From positions 167,200 through 217,358 of the forward strand of contig JAFFTF010000005.1 of assembly GCA_022803075.1 (NCBI GenBank): a stretch of DNA of 50,159 nucleotides, in the 5' to 3' direction. Within the stretch, counting starts at the first letter, position 1, and each line of letters begins with the position of its first letter. Below, one piece after another: positions 1-8,481 of this stretch. The notes under the pieces were generated by a model. The model was not told the DNA's origin and did no database searches. It was given only the letters and a program-made list of their open reading frames with translations. The DNA comes from Micrococcales bacterium 31B. Lineage in GTDB: Bacteria; Actinomycetota; Actinomycetes; Actinomycetales; Dermabacteraceae. The position numbers and the translations under genes were made by a program.

Positions 1-145
1 AATTAAATAAATTACATGAAAATAGAATTCCTGACCGCCATAACGCACTGGCCGTCGGTCTCCGATGTCTATCCGCGAGTAGCGCTGAGTGGCGTCGCCG
101 TAGGATCGAGCCGAGGCCTTTAACGCACGGCCGCCGACGCAAAAG

Positions 146-184
146 CACAGGGCCGCGAATCACCGTGTGATTTGCGGCCCTGTG
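146..184 (-). terminator. glnA rho-independent terminator
   Basis: An 18-bp stem (146-163 with 167-184, one G-T wobble) around a 3-nt loop lies about 50 bases past the glnA stop. On the minus strand the stem is followed by a short CTTTT run. The 145 bases beyond it to the window edge hold no gene I can support; the first 30 bases are AT-rich. Confidence 0.8.
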
Positions 185-232
185 TCAGGAGAGGCAAGCG
201 GGGGCAGCCCGCCGCCACGTTAACCCTCGAGC

Positions 233-1657
233 TTAGATGTCGTAGTACAGCTCGAACTCGTGCGGGTGCGGGCGCAGGCGGAACGGTGCCACCTCGTGCT
301 CGCGCTTGTACTTGATCCACATTTCGATGAGGTCGGGCGTGAACACGTCACCCTGCAGCAGGAAGTCGTGATCGGCCTCGAGCGCGTCGAGAACGCCGTC
401 CAGCGAGAAGGGAACCTGCTCGATCTGAGCGTGCTCCTCGGGGGGCAGCTCGTAGAGGTCCTTGTCGATCGGGGCGGGGGGCTCGATGCGGTTGCGAATA
501 CCGTCGATGCCGGCCATCAGCTGCGCCGCGAAGCACAGGTAGGGGTTGGCCGACGGGTCGGGCACGCGGAACTCCACGCGCTTCGCCTTGGGCGAGCTGC
601 CCGTGACGGGAATGCGGATGCAGGCCGAGCGATTACGGGCCGAGTACACGAGGTTCACGGGCGCTTCGTAACCGGGCACGAGGCGCTTGAACGAGTTCAC
701 CGTGGGGTTCGTAAACGCGAGCACCGAGGGGGCATGCTTCAGCAGGCCGCCGATGTACCAGCGAGCAATGTCGGAGAGACCGCCGTAGCCCTTTTCATCG
801 TAGAAGAGAGGCTTGCCGTCCTTCCACAGCGACTGGTGCGTGTGCATGCCCGAGCCGTTGTCGCCGAAGAGGGGCTTCGGCATGAACGTCGCCGACTTGC
901 CGGCCACCCAGGCCACGTTCTTGATGACGTACTTGAACTTCATCAGGTCGTCGCCCGCGGCGAGCATCGTGTTGAAGCGGTAATTGATCTCCTGCTGGCC
1001 GCCCGTGCCCACCTCGTGGTGCGCGCGCTCGACCTTGAGGCCGACCTCGTCAAGCTGGCGGCACATTTCGTCGCGCAGGTCAGCCATCTGGTCGTTGGGG
1101 GAGACGGGGAAGTAGCCGCCCTTGAGGCGCGTCTTGTACCCGAGGTTGCCGTACTCTTCTTCACGGCCCGTGTTCCACACGCCCTCGTCGGAGTCGAGGT
1201 GGTAGTAGCCCTCGTTCACGCCGGTCTTGAAGCGCACATCGTCGAAGATGTAGAACTCAGCCTCGGGGGCGAAGAACGCGGTGTCGGCGATGCCGGTCGA
1301 GCGGAGGTAGTTCTCGGCCTTCGTGGCGATCTGGCGGGGGTCACGCGAGTACGGCTCGTTCGTGTACGGGTCGACGATTGAGAAGTTGATGATCAGCGTC
1401 TTGGCCTGACGGAACGGGTCAAGGTAGGCCGTGTGCAGGTCCGGGACCAACTTCATGTCGGATTCGTGGATCTCCTGGAAACCACGGATCGACGAGCCGT
1501 CGAACATCTGGCCCGTCTCGATCGCGTCGAGATCGAAGGTCTTGGCCGGGATGTTGAAGTGCTGCATGACACCAGGAAGATCGCAGAAGCGAATGTCGAC
1601 GAACTCGACTTCTTCATCCTTGATGTACTTGATGGCCTCTTCGGCGCTGTTGAACAT
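233..1657 (-). CDS. glnA: Type I glutamine synthetase
   Basis: This enzyme makes glutamine from glutamate, ammonia and ATP in the cytoplasm. The 474-residue length is usual for GSI. Visible hallmarks are the N-terminal [10 protein letters not shown] segment, the ATP/glutamate region with [10 protein letters not shown], and NRSACIRIP. Tyr402 lies in the sequence [10 protein letters not shown], the adenylylation site of the GSI-beta subtype, so activity is probably controlled by GlnE. The ATG is preceded by a good AAGGAGG ribosome site seven or eight bases upstream. The gene is divergent from an RDD protein, and a GlnR-like box lies about 70 bases upstream. A strong hairpin terminator follows. 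This subtype is the main glutamine synthetase of actinobacteria (family knowledge); the regulation is inferred. Confidence 0.97.
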   Translation of the reverse strand: MFNSAEEAIKYIKDEEVEFVDIRFCDLPGVMQHFNIPAKTFDLDAIETGQMFDGSSIRGFQEIHESDMKLVPDLHTAYLDPFRQAKTLIINFSIVDPYTNEPYSRDPRQIATKAENYLRSTGIADTAFFAPEAEFYIFDDVRFKTGVNEGYYHLDSDEGVWNTGREEEYGNLGYKTRLKGGYFPVSPNDQMADLRDEMCRQLDEVGLKVERAHHEVGTGGQQEINYRFNTMLAAGDDLMKFKYVIKNVAWVAGKSATFMPKPLFGDNGSGMHTHQSLWKDGKPLFYDEKGYGGLSDIARWYIGGLLKHAPSVLAFTNPTVNSFKRLVPGYEAPVNLVYSARNRSACIRIPVTGSSPKAKRVEFRVPDPSANPYLCFAAQLMAGIDGIRNRIEPPAPIDKDLYELPPEEHAQIEQVPFSLDGVLDALEADHDFLLQGDVFTPDLIEMWIKYKREHEVAPFRLRPHPHEFELYYDI

Positions 1658-1726
1658 TCATTCCTCCTTGCGCCACCCGTGAGAGCGGCGGCGTATAACT
1701 GTCAGGACCGACCCTATGCCGCCCGG

Positions 1727-1764
1727 TTTGCTCCCACGTGACGCGAATGTTTCGTTCGTGTTAC
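1727..1764 (-). promoter_or_regulatory. Putative GlnR box upstream of glnA
   Basis: Read on the minus strand the region is GTAAC-N6-GAAAC-N6-GTCAC-N6-GCAAA. The published actinobacterial GlnR consensus is gTnAC-N6-GaAAC repeated with the same spacing. A possible -10 (TTATAC/TATACG, about 1692-1698) sits 30 bases downstream, which places the box near -60, an activator position. The rest of the 314-base glnA/RDD intergenic region shows no gene. Confidence 0.65.
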
Positions 1765-1959
1765 GCGGTGACCTGGGGCCGTGGCGCGCGACAAACTGTC
1801 GCAGTCGTTGGCATTCTCGCGAGAAACACCGGACGCACGGGGGCTGATTCCGAATGACCACCTCATCTTAGTGGGGGCGTGCGGCCTGCGGCTCAACAGC
1901 GCGCCGCGAGGAGGAACCTTTACATAAGATGCGCGAGTTTTGCTGCACACGCGACGGTT

Positions 1960-1965
1960 TACGCT
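1960..1965 (+). promoter_or_regulatory. Leaderless -10 box (TACGCT)
   Basis: TACGCT is followed by exactly six bases and then the ATG of the RDD gene; no Shine-Dalgarno site is present. Confidence 0.6.
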
Positions 1966-1971
1966 AGGTGC

Positions 1972-2433
1972 ATGTCACCTCGCGAAGACCTCGGCTCGTG
2001 GATCAGCGGCCCCCCGCAGGACCCAAACTACGTGCGCGGCACCCAACTCGGTCTGCCCGCCGAAGGCCCGGGCTCAGTAGCCTTCGTGGGCCGACGCTTC
2101 GTGGCGGTGTGCATTGACTGGGCGCTCTGCCTGGTCATTTCGTTCGCCTTTTTCCAAGGCAACTCGTGGGTCACCCTCGCGATCTTCTTCGTCGAAAACC
2201 TGCTGCTGGTGGGCACCGTGGGGTACACGATCGGTCACCGCATCATGGGCCTGCGCGTGCTCAACATTTACGGCAACTACGCGGGCTGGCTCAAGACCCT
2301 GATCCGCACGGCTCTCCTGCTCTTGGTGCTGCCGGGTCTGATCTGTGATCGCGACGGCCGTGGCGTGCACGACCGCCTCGCCGCCACCATGATTATTCGG
2401 TTGGGCGCGCCAACGGGCCGCGCGGCGTCCTAA
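1972..2433 (+). CDS. RDD family membrane protein
   Basis: This is a 153-residue integral membrane protein. It has a soluble N-terminus of about 40 residues, then the RDD pattern: an FVGRRFVAVCIDW segment (Arg...Asp in the first helix), hydrophobic helices near residues 47-60 and 65-85, the G-H-R-I-M-G-L-R-V loop, a helix near 115, and a terminal region with DRDGRGVHDRLA. RDD proteins are widespread in actinobacteria, often beside glnA; their transport role is mostly unknown. An upstream in-frame ATG at 1879 exists, but the start at 1972 is favoured because the -10 box TACGCT lies six bases before it. The gene is divergent from glnA and converges on a minus-strand gene. Confidence 0.85.
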   Translation: MSPREDLGSWISGPPQDPNYVRGTQLGLPAEGPGSVAFVGRRFVAVCIDWALCLVISFAFFQGNSWVTLAIFFVENLLLVGTVGYTIGHRIMGLRVLNIYGNYAGWLKTLIRTALLLLVLPGLICDRDGRGVHDRLAATMIIRLGAPTGRAAS

Positions 2434-2441
2434 AAAAGGAA

Positions 2442-2480
2442 CCGCGCCCGACCTTCGATCCCCTGTCAGGCCGGGCGCGG
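2442..2480 (-). terminator. Terminator between convergent genes
   Basis: A 13-bp GC-rich stem (2442-2454 with 2468-2480, one mismatch) is followed on the minus strand by TTCCTTTTTT, so it mainly ends the 2499-3554 gene. Confidence 0.8.
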
Positions 2481-2498
2481 AGTAGGTGACCCGCGCGA

Positions 2499-3554
2499 TC
2501 ACCCGCGCTTGGGAACAGTGTTGACGATGCGAGGCGTGGGCGAACCCCACCATTCGTACTGGGATTCGCTGAGCGGTAACCCCAGGTGATTGCGCAGGTC
2601 AAACACGTGATACACGGCGTGCTGCCCGCGTGGACGCACGAACCCCTGGTTGGCGCGAAGGTCCCACTGCTCGTCTCCCGCGAGCGTGAGTTGGCTGGCG
2701 TGCGGCTGATAGTAGCGGCCGCCCGCGAACACGAGAGTTTCGTCGCTGGTCTCCCAGCGCACGAGCCGTGCGCACTTATGCATCTCTACGGTGGACGCCC
2801 GGGGCCTCCCGAGTTGGAGGTACCGTTCGGTCGACACAAAGGTGAGGGCCTTGGGGTCGTAGAGGTCGGCATTCCAGCGCACGACCTCGAAGATGTCCGT
2901 GGACCACGGAAACCGAATGAACCCGGGGTGTACGACGACGGGCTCGGGGGAGCCGTGCTCCATCCACACATCGCGGCTGACGTGCTCGGCCCGGTGCTCC
3001 GTGCCGTGACCGGTGAGAAAGTGCATGAGGCCCGAGCACGGTGACTTGAATACCTGCAGTTCAGCTGCTGGTGCATGCGGTGCAACGATCGCGAACCACG
3101 AGGTGGAGGCCGAGACGCTTTCGCGGGTCGAGGTTGCCGTGATGACGAGGGTCAGGGGCGCCGCGACACGCAACTCGCCGCCCTGCCACAGGCCGGTCTC
3201 GGGGTCGTTGGCAAACGGCACGTCGCTGTACTCGCCGTCGCCGAGCGTGAAGGTGATGCTCATGAGAGAGCCGGGCAGGGCGTAGCCGTGCGGGCGGATT
3301 GCCGCGACACCGTTGGTATCAAGCGTGAAGTGCAGGTCCATGGTGGAGCGCGGCGGGGCGACGTGCACGGTGCGGGCGAGGGGGTGTAGCGGATGCACCG
3401 AAGCGGGGTCAGCGATGGTAAGCGCCCGCGTGGGAGTGGTGAGGTTCGTAACCCGGGTATCGAAGGCGCCGCGCCGGGGGCTCGTCATGCCCCAGCCGCG
3501 CTCCAAGGGGTCGGCGTCGCGGCCGGTATCTCGTGCGCGCGCACGACCGTTCAT
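2499..3554 (-). CDS. W-x-x-x-G-x-P repeat protein, paralogue A
   Basis: I do not recognise a named family. The 351-residue protein has a variable N-terminus (1-75), a beta-rich, Ig-like stretch (about 75-165), a linker containing LQVFK, and a C-terminal repeat region of about 180 residues with aromatic motifs (FPWSTDIFEV, VRWETSDET, GGRYYQ, NQGFV) ending in GSPTPRIV. The same order occurs in the neighbour at 4055-5044, so the two are tandem paralogues. Unlike that neighbour, no signal peptide is seen; the chosen ATG has a plausible GGGGTGAG site, and no alternative start upstream in frame adds one. A later ATG at 3488 is possible. It may be a surface or secreted protein that lost its export signal, or one with a cytoplasmic role; function unknown. 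Confidence 0.8.
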   Translation of the reverse strand: MNGRARARDTGRDADPLERGWGMTSPRRGAFDTRVTNLTTPTRALTIADPASVHPLHPLARTVHVAPPRSTMDLHFTLDTNGVAAIRPHGYALPGSLMSITFTLGDGEYSDVPFANDPETGLWQGGELRVAAPLTLVITATSTRESVSASTSWFAIVAPHAPAAELQVFKSPCSGLMHFLTGHGTEHRAEHVSRDVWMEHGSPEPVVVHPGFIRFPWSTDIFEVVRWNADLYDPKALTFVSTERYLQLGRPRASTVEMHKCARLVRWETSDETLVFAGGRYYQPHASQLTLAGDEQWDLRANQGFVRPRGQHAVYHVFDLRNHLGLPLSESQYEWWGSPTPRIVNTVPKRG

Positions 3555-3871
3555 GGCGCGCTCACCCCTGCTGCTAGCCTTGCGTGGAGTTGGCCGGGTT
3601 TCCCCGTTTGCGTACCCATCTGTTCCCCCCGTGCTATCAAAGTTTTTGCGCAGACGGCATCGTTGCCGTTACTACTTTTGCGATTCAACCTCACCCGCTT
3701 TGAAGTCTAATGACCGACTGCGGGGGTTGCGAGTCATTGCAAAGAAAAATTAGGGTAAAACTCCCCATGGTGACATTGAAAGCCGCAGCGATGCAGGAGA
3801 ACCTGCGGTGACACGCCTCCAGCAAAAAAGAATGCTTATGTAACTTTCAACAAACCCCCACGCCAACGGCG

Positions 3872-3909
3872 AAACCCCCGAATGAAGTTGGGGCTTCACT
3901 CGGGGGTTT
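3872..3909 (-). terminator. Bidirectional-looking terminator hairpin
   Basis: A 16-bp stem (3872-3887 with 3894-3909, one mismatch) has AAA on one side and TTT on the other. It lies 145 bases past the paralogue B stop and just beyond the decayed repeat fragment. The 3555-3871 stretch upstream of paralogue A is partly AT-rich and holds nothing I can name. Confidence 0.65.
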
Positions 3910-4021
3910 AGAAATCCGCTCGGGCCGATTTAGGCGCGCTTGCGGTGGCAACCACGCGAGGCGTGGGGTAGCCGGCCGTCTGCCACTGGGCGAACGACTC
4001 GGGTGCCGGGCGCTGCCAGCG
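3908..4021 (-). pseudogene. Remnant of a third W-x-x-x-G-x-P repeat gene
   Basis: Between the stop of paralogue B and the terminator, one minus-strand frame reads W-QRPAPESFAQWQTAGYPTPR-VV and then a short tail to a TAA. This matches the C-terminal endings of the two neighbours (GSPTPRIV...). It has no start and is preceded in frame by a TGA. It looks like the 3' end of a lost or duplicated paralogue, or an earlier, longer C-terminus of paralogue B. Confidence 0.55.
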
Positions 4022-4036
4022 TCAGCAACGCTGGCA
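4014..4036 (-). other. Short hairpin past paralogue B stop
   Basis: A perfect 9-bp stem (4014-4022 with 4028-4036) with a 5-base loop starts about 20 bases past the stop at 4055. It has no T-run, so termination here is uncertain. Confidence 0.4.
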
Positions 4037-4054
4037 CGTCAGGGCTGCCGCCAC

Positions 4055-5044
4055 CTATGCGACGGGCGCGGTCTTCACGATGCGCGGGGTTGGCGAACCC
4101 AGTCCGCGCCACTTTTCGTAGGTCAGCGGCACACCCTTGTTGCGCGCAAGATCGGTGACGGCGTAAATCGTGGTGGAGTTGGCGAGTTTCACGAAGCCCT
4201 GGTTCGTGTGGTTGATGTATGACTTAAACTCCGTGCCGCGCCACTGATCGTAAGAAATGCGGTAGTAGCGGCCCGCCACCCGGGCAAAGATTTCGTCGCT
4301 GGTCGCCCATTTGATGAGGCGCAGGGTGGGCTCGTAGGGCATGTCATGCACCGTGGGGTAGCCGAGCCGCTTCCACTGGTCGGCGTTAACGTAGACGACG
4401 CCGTTTTCGGGGTAGTCCTTGCCCCAGTACGTGACCTCGAAGACGTCCCGGGACCAGGGGTACTTGATGTAGGTCGAATTGCCCACGGTGAGGGGCGCGG
4501 GTTTGCCGAGGCTGACCCATTCCGCATACGAGATGGGTCGCATACCGAGGGTGGCGCCCGAGCCCGCGATGCGATACAGCGTGGGCGAGGACTTCTGCTT
4601 GAATACCTGCACCTTTCCCGCTGCGGGCCGGGGCGCCTGGATCACGAAACGCGAGGTGACCGCGCTACTAGCCGTCTTGGTGTAGGCCTGAGCGTTGTGG
4701 ACGCCCAAGAGGACGGTGGGCCCACCCGTCATGCTCCACCCCCAGGAGCCGTTGGACTTCACCGTGCCCACAATGCCCATGGCGCCGCCCGGCTCGTTGA
4801 GGATCATCGCAATTTCGAGACCCGGGGTTGCCGTGCCGCTGAACGTCATAGTGGGGGGAGTGGTGCCGGGCGTGTACGGAAAATACGTGGAGGAGGTCAT
4901 GACGGGAGCGGTGATGCTTGCGGCGGTGTCGTCAGCAGCGGAGGTCTGGCTGGCGACCGCGGGGGTGCCGCTCAGCGCCCCTAATGTCGAGGCCGCGATG
5001 ATCACTGCCGCGGTCGCGTGGCGTCGGTAGAGTCTCGGATTCAT
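4055..5044 (-). CDS. Secreted W-x-x-x-G-x-P repeat protein, paralogue B
   Basis: This 329-residue protein has a clear signal peptide: MNPRLYRRH, a hydrophobic core with VIIAASTLGALSG, and a likely cut after AVA-S. An Ig-like region (about 50-140) is followed by a VQVFKQ linker and a C-terminal repeat block with SYAEWVSLGKP, YPWSRDVFEV, ADQWKRLGYP, WATSDEIF, YEKWRGLGSPTPRIV. The repeat resembles those of uncharacterised secreted proteins in Microbacteriaceae-type genomes (recollection, not searched). The ATG at 5044 is chosen over a GTG at 5056 because GAGG lies six bases upstream and the signal peptide starts cleanly. It is a tandem paralogue of the 2499-3554 gene. Role unknown; cell-surface binding is a guess. 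Confidence 0.85.
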   Translation of the reverse strand: MNPRLYRRHATAAVIIAASTLGALSGTPAVASQTSAADDTAASITAPVMTSSTYFPYTPGTTPPTMTFSGTATPGLEIAMILNEPGGAMGIVGTVKSNGSWGWSMTGGPTVLLGVHNAQAYTKTASSAVTSRFVIQAPRPAAGKVQVFKQKSSPTLYRIAGSGATLGMRPISYAEWVSLGKPAPLTVGNSTYIKYPWSRDVFEVTYWGKDYPENGVVYVNADQWKRLGYPTVHDMPYEPTLRLIKWATSDEIFARVAGRYYRISYDQWRGTEFKSYINHTNQGFVKLANSTTIYAVTDLARNKGVPLTYEKWRGLGSPTPRIVKTAPVA

Positions 5045-5192
5045 GATGCACCTCACTAGGGGTTACTTAGGAACATCGCCATCCTAAGGCCACTCGAAAT
5101 ATTACGTCGCAAAACGGCATGTTTCATCGGCGGCGCGGGCTGGAGGGCGCGCCGACGATAGCCGCGGTGACTAAACCCGTGGCGACACAAAA

Positions 5193-5221
5193 AACCGGGC
5201 GGAGAGAATCTCCACCCGGTT
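5193..5221 (-). terminator. Terminator of the lipA-DUF4191 unit
   Basis: A 12-bp stem (5193-5204 with 5210-5221, one mismatch) is followed by TTTTTT on the minus strand. Confidence 0.85.
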
Positions 5222-5236
5222 CTGATGCCATGATTA

Positions 5237-5293
5237 CCGGCCGCGCATGGCCTTGCGGCCCCGCCGCAGTTAGCGGCCGCGCATGGCCTTGCG
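5237..5293 (-). repeat. In-frame duplication of the DUF4191 3' end
   Basis: The last codons of DUF4191 (R-K-A-M-R-G-R-stop) occur twice, about 35 bases apart. Past the real stop at 5270-5272 the same frame continues for eleven codons (LRRGRKAMRGR) to a second TAA at 5234-5236. Confidence 0.85.
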
Positions 5294-5983
5294 GTCGGGC
5301 CGCATGCGCGTGGGGTCGATGCCCTTGGGAATCGGCAGCTTGACCCGCTGCAGCGCGTGCAGGCGGTTCACCACGGCGGGCACCTCGGCCTTCGTCAGCA
5401 CGGGCTTAATGCGCTGGATCGTGCGGGCCAGCTTGGGGAGGGGAATCTCCAACTCTTGGTCGCCGTTGCCCGTGATGAACAGCAGTATCGGCACGTTAGG
5501 CAGCACGCGCGCGGTCTTGCGCTCCTCGTCGCGCAGCAGTTTCTGCACGCGGTTCGCGGGGCCCTCGGCCACGAGCACGACACCGCCACGCCCCACGGCG
5601 CGGAACACCATGTCTTTCGTGCGGGGGTCGATCGCCACGGGCTCTTGCTCGATGTTCCAGCCGCGGCGAATCGAGTTCAGGGCCGCGCCGGTGGCACCGG
5701 GCTGGCCCTCGATGCGCAGGTACGCCGCCTTCTCGGCGCGACGGCCGAGCACGAACATGGCGCCCAACAGGCCGAACATGATGCCGATCAGCGACCAGAT
5801 GATCCACCCGAAGATGGAGTTTTGAAAGAAGAAGGCGATCAGCAGGAACACCACGAGGGGCACCGCGAACCACAGCAGCATCACCCAGGGCGCATTGGGC
5901 ATCATGCCCTTGGTGACCTTGTACACCTCAAGCATCTGCTTGATGCGACCCGGTTGTTTCGCCGGAGTACTTGAAACGCTCAC
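5270..5983 (-). CDS. DUF4191 family membrane protein
   Basis: This conserved actinobacterial protein of unknown function is typically found directly beside lipA, as here. It has a PGRIKQMLEVYKVTKG N-terminus typical of the family, two transmembrane helices (about residues 30-52 and 57-78), and a basic cytoplasmic domain with GRGGVVLVAEGP and a Lys/Arg-rich C-terminus. I favour the GTG at 5983 (237 residues), which gives the usual family length; an upstream in-frame start at 6037 would add 18 residues of unlikely sequence. The gene follows lipA on the same strand with a gap of about 140 bases and probably shares its transcript. The coding end is tandemly duplicated (see the repeat entry). Confidence 0.85.
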   Translation of the reverse strand: MSVSSTPAKQPGRIKQMLEVYKVTKGMMPNAPWVMLLWFAVPLVVFLLIAFFFQNSIFGWIIWSLIGIMFGLLGAMFVLGRRAEKAAYLRIEGQPGATGAALNSIRRGWNIEQEPVAIDPRTKDMVFRAVGRGGVVLVAEGPANRVQKLLRDEERKTARVLPNVPILLFITGNGDQELEIPLPKLARTIQRIKPVLTKAEVPAVVNRLHALQRVKLPIPKGIDPTRMRPDRKAMRGR

Positions 5984-6120
5984 GTTACTTCGCAGTCTGT
6001 TCTTCTGCGTGCGCCCGTGCGGCACCGCAGTCTTCAAAAATGGACATCTCTAGCATACCGACTCGCGGGCGCCTTGAGCCCCGGCCGCGCGCGCTAGAAC
6101 ACGCCCCGGTTCAACGCCCC

Positions 6121-7125
6121 CTAGCCGCGAGGCAGCAGCGCGGCGGCCTCCTGGCGCGCGGGCTGGTCTTTGTCGAGGTGCTTCAACTGCTCGGGAATCT
6201 CGAAACCGCGGCGCTTCATGGCCTGGGCCCAGAGGCGTCCGGCGCGGTAGGAGGAGCGCACGAGCGGGCCGCTCATGACTCCAGCGAAACCGAGTTCGGT
6301 GGCGAAATCCGAGAGTTCGACGAACACCTCGGGCTTCACCCACCGGTCGATGGGGTGATGGCGCTTGCTGGGGCGCAGGTACTGCGTGATCGTGACGATG
6401 TCGCAGCCCGCGTTGTGCAGGTCGGTGAGGGCCTCGCGAATCTCGTCATCGGTCTCGCCCATGCCGAGAATCAGGTTCGACTTGGTCACGAGGCCGTCCT
6501 CGCGCGCCATCGTGATGACGTCGAGGCTCCGCTGGTACTTAAACGCCGGGCGGATGCGCTTGAAGATGCGCGGCACGGTCTCCACGTTGTGCGCGAGCAC
6601 CTCGGGCCGCGACGAAAACACCTCGGCCAACTGCTCGGGCACGGCGTTGAAGTCGGGGATCAGCAGCTCGACGCCGCAGCCGGGATTCTCTGCGTGAATC
6701 GCGCGCGTGGTCTCGGCGTAGAGCCACGCTCCGCCGTCTTCGAGGTCGTCGCGGGCGACACCCGTCACGGTCGAGTAGCGCAGCTGCATGGTCTTGACCG
6801 AGGCGGCGACGCGGTAGGGCTCCTCGCGGTCGAACGCCGCGGGCTTGCCCGTATCGATCTGGCAGAAATCGCACCGGCGCGTGCACTGGCTGCCGCCGAT
6901 CAGGAACGTGGCCTCGCGGTCCTCCCAGCATTCAAAGATGTTGGGGCAGCCGGCCTCCTCGCACACGGTGTGCAGGCCCTCGCGTCGCACCAGGCTCTTA
7001 ATGTCCTGATACTCGGGGCCCATGCTCGCACGCGTCTTGATCCATTCGGGCTTGCGCTCGATGGGGGTTTCGGCGTTGCGCGCCTCTACGCGCAGCATGC
7101 GGCGGCCTTCGGGTGCGATGGTCAC
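6121..7125 (-). CDS. lipA: Lipoyl synthase
   Basis: This radical SAM enzyme inserts two sulfur atoms into protein-bound octanoyl groups to form lipoyl cofactors. The 334-residue length is normal. Both cysteine clusters are intact: the auxiliary cluster Cys55-x4-Cys60-x5-Cys66 ([12 protein letters not shown]) and the radical SAM CxxxCxxC at Cys81, Cys85 and Cys88 (CTRRCDFC). The GTG start at 7125 has AAGGAG five bases upstream. The partner octanoyltransferase lipB is not adjacent here but lies at 35701-36369. The lipoyl-bearing E2 and the E3 are at 38494-41763. Downstream on the same strand is DUF4191. Confidence 0.96.
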   Translation of the reverse strand: MTIAPEGRRMLRVEARNAETPIERKPEWIKTRASMGPEYQDIKSLVRREGLHTVCEEAGCPNIFECWEDREATFLIGGSQCTRRCDFCQIDTGKPAAFDREEPYRVAASVKTMQLRYSTVTGVARDDLEDGGAWLYAETTRAIHAENPGCGVELLIPDFNAVPEQLAEVFSSRPEVLAHNVETVPRIFKRIRPAFKYQRSLDVITMAREDGLVTKSNLILGMGETDDEIREALTDLHNAGCDIVTITQYLRPSKRHHPIDRWVKPEVFVELSDFATELGFAGVMSGPLVRSSYRAGRLWAQAMKRRGFEIPEQLKHLDKDQPARQEAAALLPRG

Positions 7126-7226
7126 GGTGGCTCCTTGGTATGCGCAAATCTACCCATCCAGCCTACGCTTCTCGCGCGCACCGACCTAACGAGAGCGGCG
7201 AATCGGAGTGTGATCTGCCGCGCCCT

Positions 7227-7232
7227 TAGACT
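7227..7232 (+). promoter_or_regulatory. Leaderless -10 box (TAGACT)
   Basis: TAGACT lies six bases before the ATG at 7239, with no Shine-Dalgarno site. Confidence 0.6.
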
Positions 7233-7238
7233 GATCCC

Positions 7239-7502
7239 ATGAGTTCCCCCCTCCCCGATGCCCCCGGCCCGCGCCGCTCGTGGCTGACGCGCATGCTCGA
7301 CGCCCCCGGGTACTTCGTGGTGATCGGCGGTGTGCTCGCGGTCATGGACCTCGTGTTCATCGCCGACATGTTCCGGCGCCCTCCGACCGCGCTGTCGGTC
7401 GCGCTCACCGTGATTTTCACGGCGTTGACCGCGGCGCTGATCTGGTACGGCGTGCACCGGCTGCGCCGGGCCCGCGCGGGTGGAGGCGAGGCTGGTAGCT
7501 AG
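7239..7502 (+). CDS. Small two-helix membrane protein
   Basis: The 87-residue protein has two hydrophobic helices (about 24-46 and 50-70), a proline-rich cytoplasmic start and a basic tail (RLRRARAGG). I do not recognise a family. The start fits a leaderless promoter, TAGACT six bases before the ATG. It is divergent from lipA and convergent with a LysR gene; a GC-rich hairpin follows. Codon use is like its neighbours. Confidence 0.7.
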   Translation: MSSPLPDAPGPRRSWLTRMLDAPGYFVVIGGVLAVMDLVFIADMFRRPPTALSVALTVIFTALTAALIWYGVHRLRRARAGGGEAGS

Positions 7503-7510
7503 GCACGCGC

Positions 7511-7537
7511 GCGTCCGGCCGAAAAAATACCGGACGC
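7511..7537. terminator. Hairpin between convergent genes
   Basis: GCGTCCGG (7511-7518) pairs perfectly with CCGGACGC (7530-7537) around an A-rich 11-base loop, between the small membrane gene and the LysR gene. No T-run follows on either strand. Confidence 0.5.
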
Positions 7538-7556
7538 CCCGGTGGCCCGCTGGCGC

Positions 7557-8480
7557 CTAGCCGCTCGGCTGGTCGAGCAGCAGCCCTCGCAGGGTGCGCG
7601 TGCGTTCGCGCAGGGCGGCGACGACGAGGGCCACGGCGGGGCGGCGCAGCGATTCGGACCGCGCCACGAGCCAGTAGGGCAGCACATCGGTGACGGTCTC
7701 GGGCAGCACGCGCACGAGGCTCGGATGCTGCGCGGCCATGAAGCAGGGCAGGTAGCCGAAGCCGCCGCCCGCCGCGGTGGCCGCGATGTGCATGTAGACG
7801 CTCGTCGAGCTGAGCGCGCTGTGCATGCGACCGAGGGCCTTGCTGGGCGCGCCGAGGGCGTCGACCTGCAGCACCGATTCGACGAAGTAGATGAGCGGCA
7901 AGCCGTCGAGGTCGGCGGGGCGGCCGGGGGTGCCGTGCTCGGCGAGGTAATCGCGCGAGGCGTAGAGGCCGAGGCGATAGTCGCCGAGTTTTTCGATGTC
8001 GGCCCGACGCACCGTCGGCTTGCCGACCATCACCTCGAAGTCGATGCCGGGGCGATATTCGGCGGCCTGGCGCGTGGTGGTGATCATCTCGACGCTGAGG
8101 CCGGGGTGCGGCTCGCGCAGCGCGGTGACGGCGGGGATCACGACGTGGGTGGTGAAGCCCTCGGTCGCGCTGAGGCGCACGACGCCGAGCACGCGTTCGG
8201 TCGCGCCCGCGCCCTCGAATTCGGTGAGGGCGGCGTGGATGCGTTCGGCGGCACGGAGGGCCGCCTCGGCCTGGGGCGCGACGGCCCAGCCGTCGGGGGT
8301 GCGGGCGAGCACGCGGTAGCCGAGCGCCTTTTCGAGGCTACGGACGCGACGCGCGACGGTGCTGTGGGCGACGCCGAGGGCGTCGGCGACGTGCAGAAAC
8401 GTGCCGTGGGTGGCGACCTCGCGCAGGAGCAGTAGGTCGTCGGCGGAGGGGCGGCCGGGTGCACGGGGGAGCGATTCCAT
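7557..8480 (-). CDS. LysR-family transcriptional regulator
   Basis: The 307-residue protein has a winged helix-turn-helix near residues 14-70 (LLLREVATHGTFLHVADALG..HSTVARRVRSLEKALG), followed by a substrate-binding domain. It starts at the ATG at 8480; a longer frame upstream lacks LysR similarity. It is divergent from an MHS transporter and 3-hydroxybutyrate dehydrogenase, so by the usual LysR layout it probably controls them in response to a hydroxy acid or related metabolite (inference). An inverted repeat GTGCA-TTTT-TGCAC sits directly upstream of the start, a likely part of its operator. Recognition is slightly unusual: the helix reads VAHSTVARRV rather than VSQ(P/S)AVS. Confidence 0.88.
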   Translation of the reverse strand: MESLPRAPGRPSADDLLLLREVATHGTFLHVADALGVAHSTVARRVRSLEKALGYRVLARTPDGWAVAPQAEAALRAAERIHAALTEFEGAGATERVLGVVRLSATEGFTTHVVIPAVTALREPHPGLSVEMITTTRQAAEYRPGIDFEVMVGKPTVRRADIEKLGDYRLGLYASRDYLAEHGTPGRPADLDGLPLIYFVESVLQVDALGAPSKALGRMHSALSSTSVYMHIAATAAGGGFGYLPCFMAAQHPSLVRVLPETVTDVLPYWLVARSESLRRPAVALVVAALRERTRTLRGLLLDQPSG

Positions 8481-8481
8481 A

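Noticed and set aside
1-145. AT-rich left edge as an attachment site or IS end
   Set aside because: No inverted or direct repeat partner, and no transposase or integrase gene in the window.
260-1381. Plus-strand frame opposite glnA
   Set aside because: Antisense shadow of a confidently identified gene; no motifs or ribosome site.
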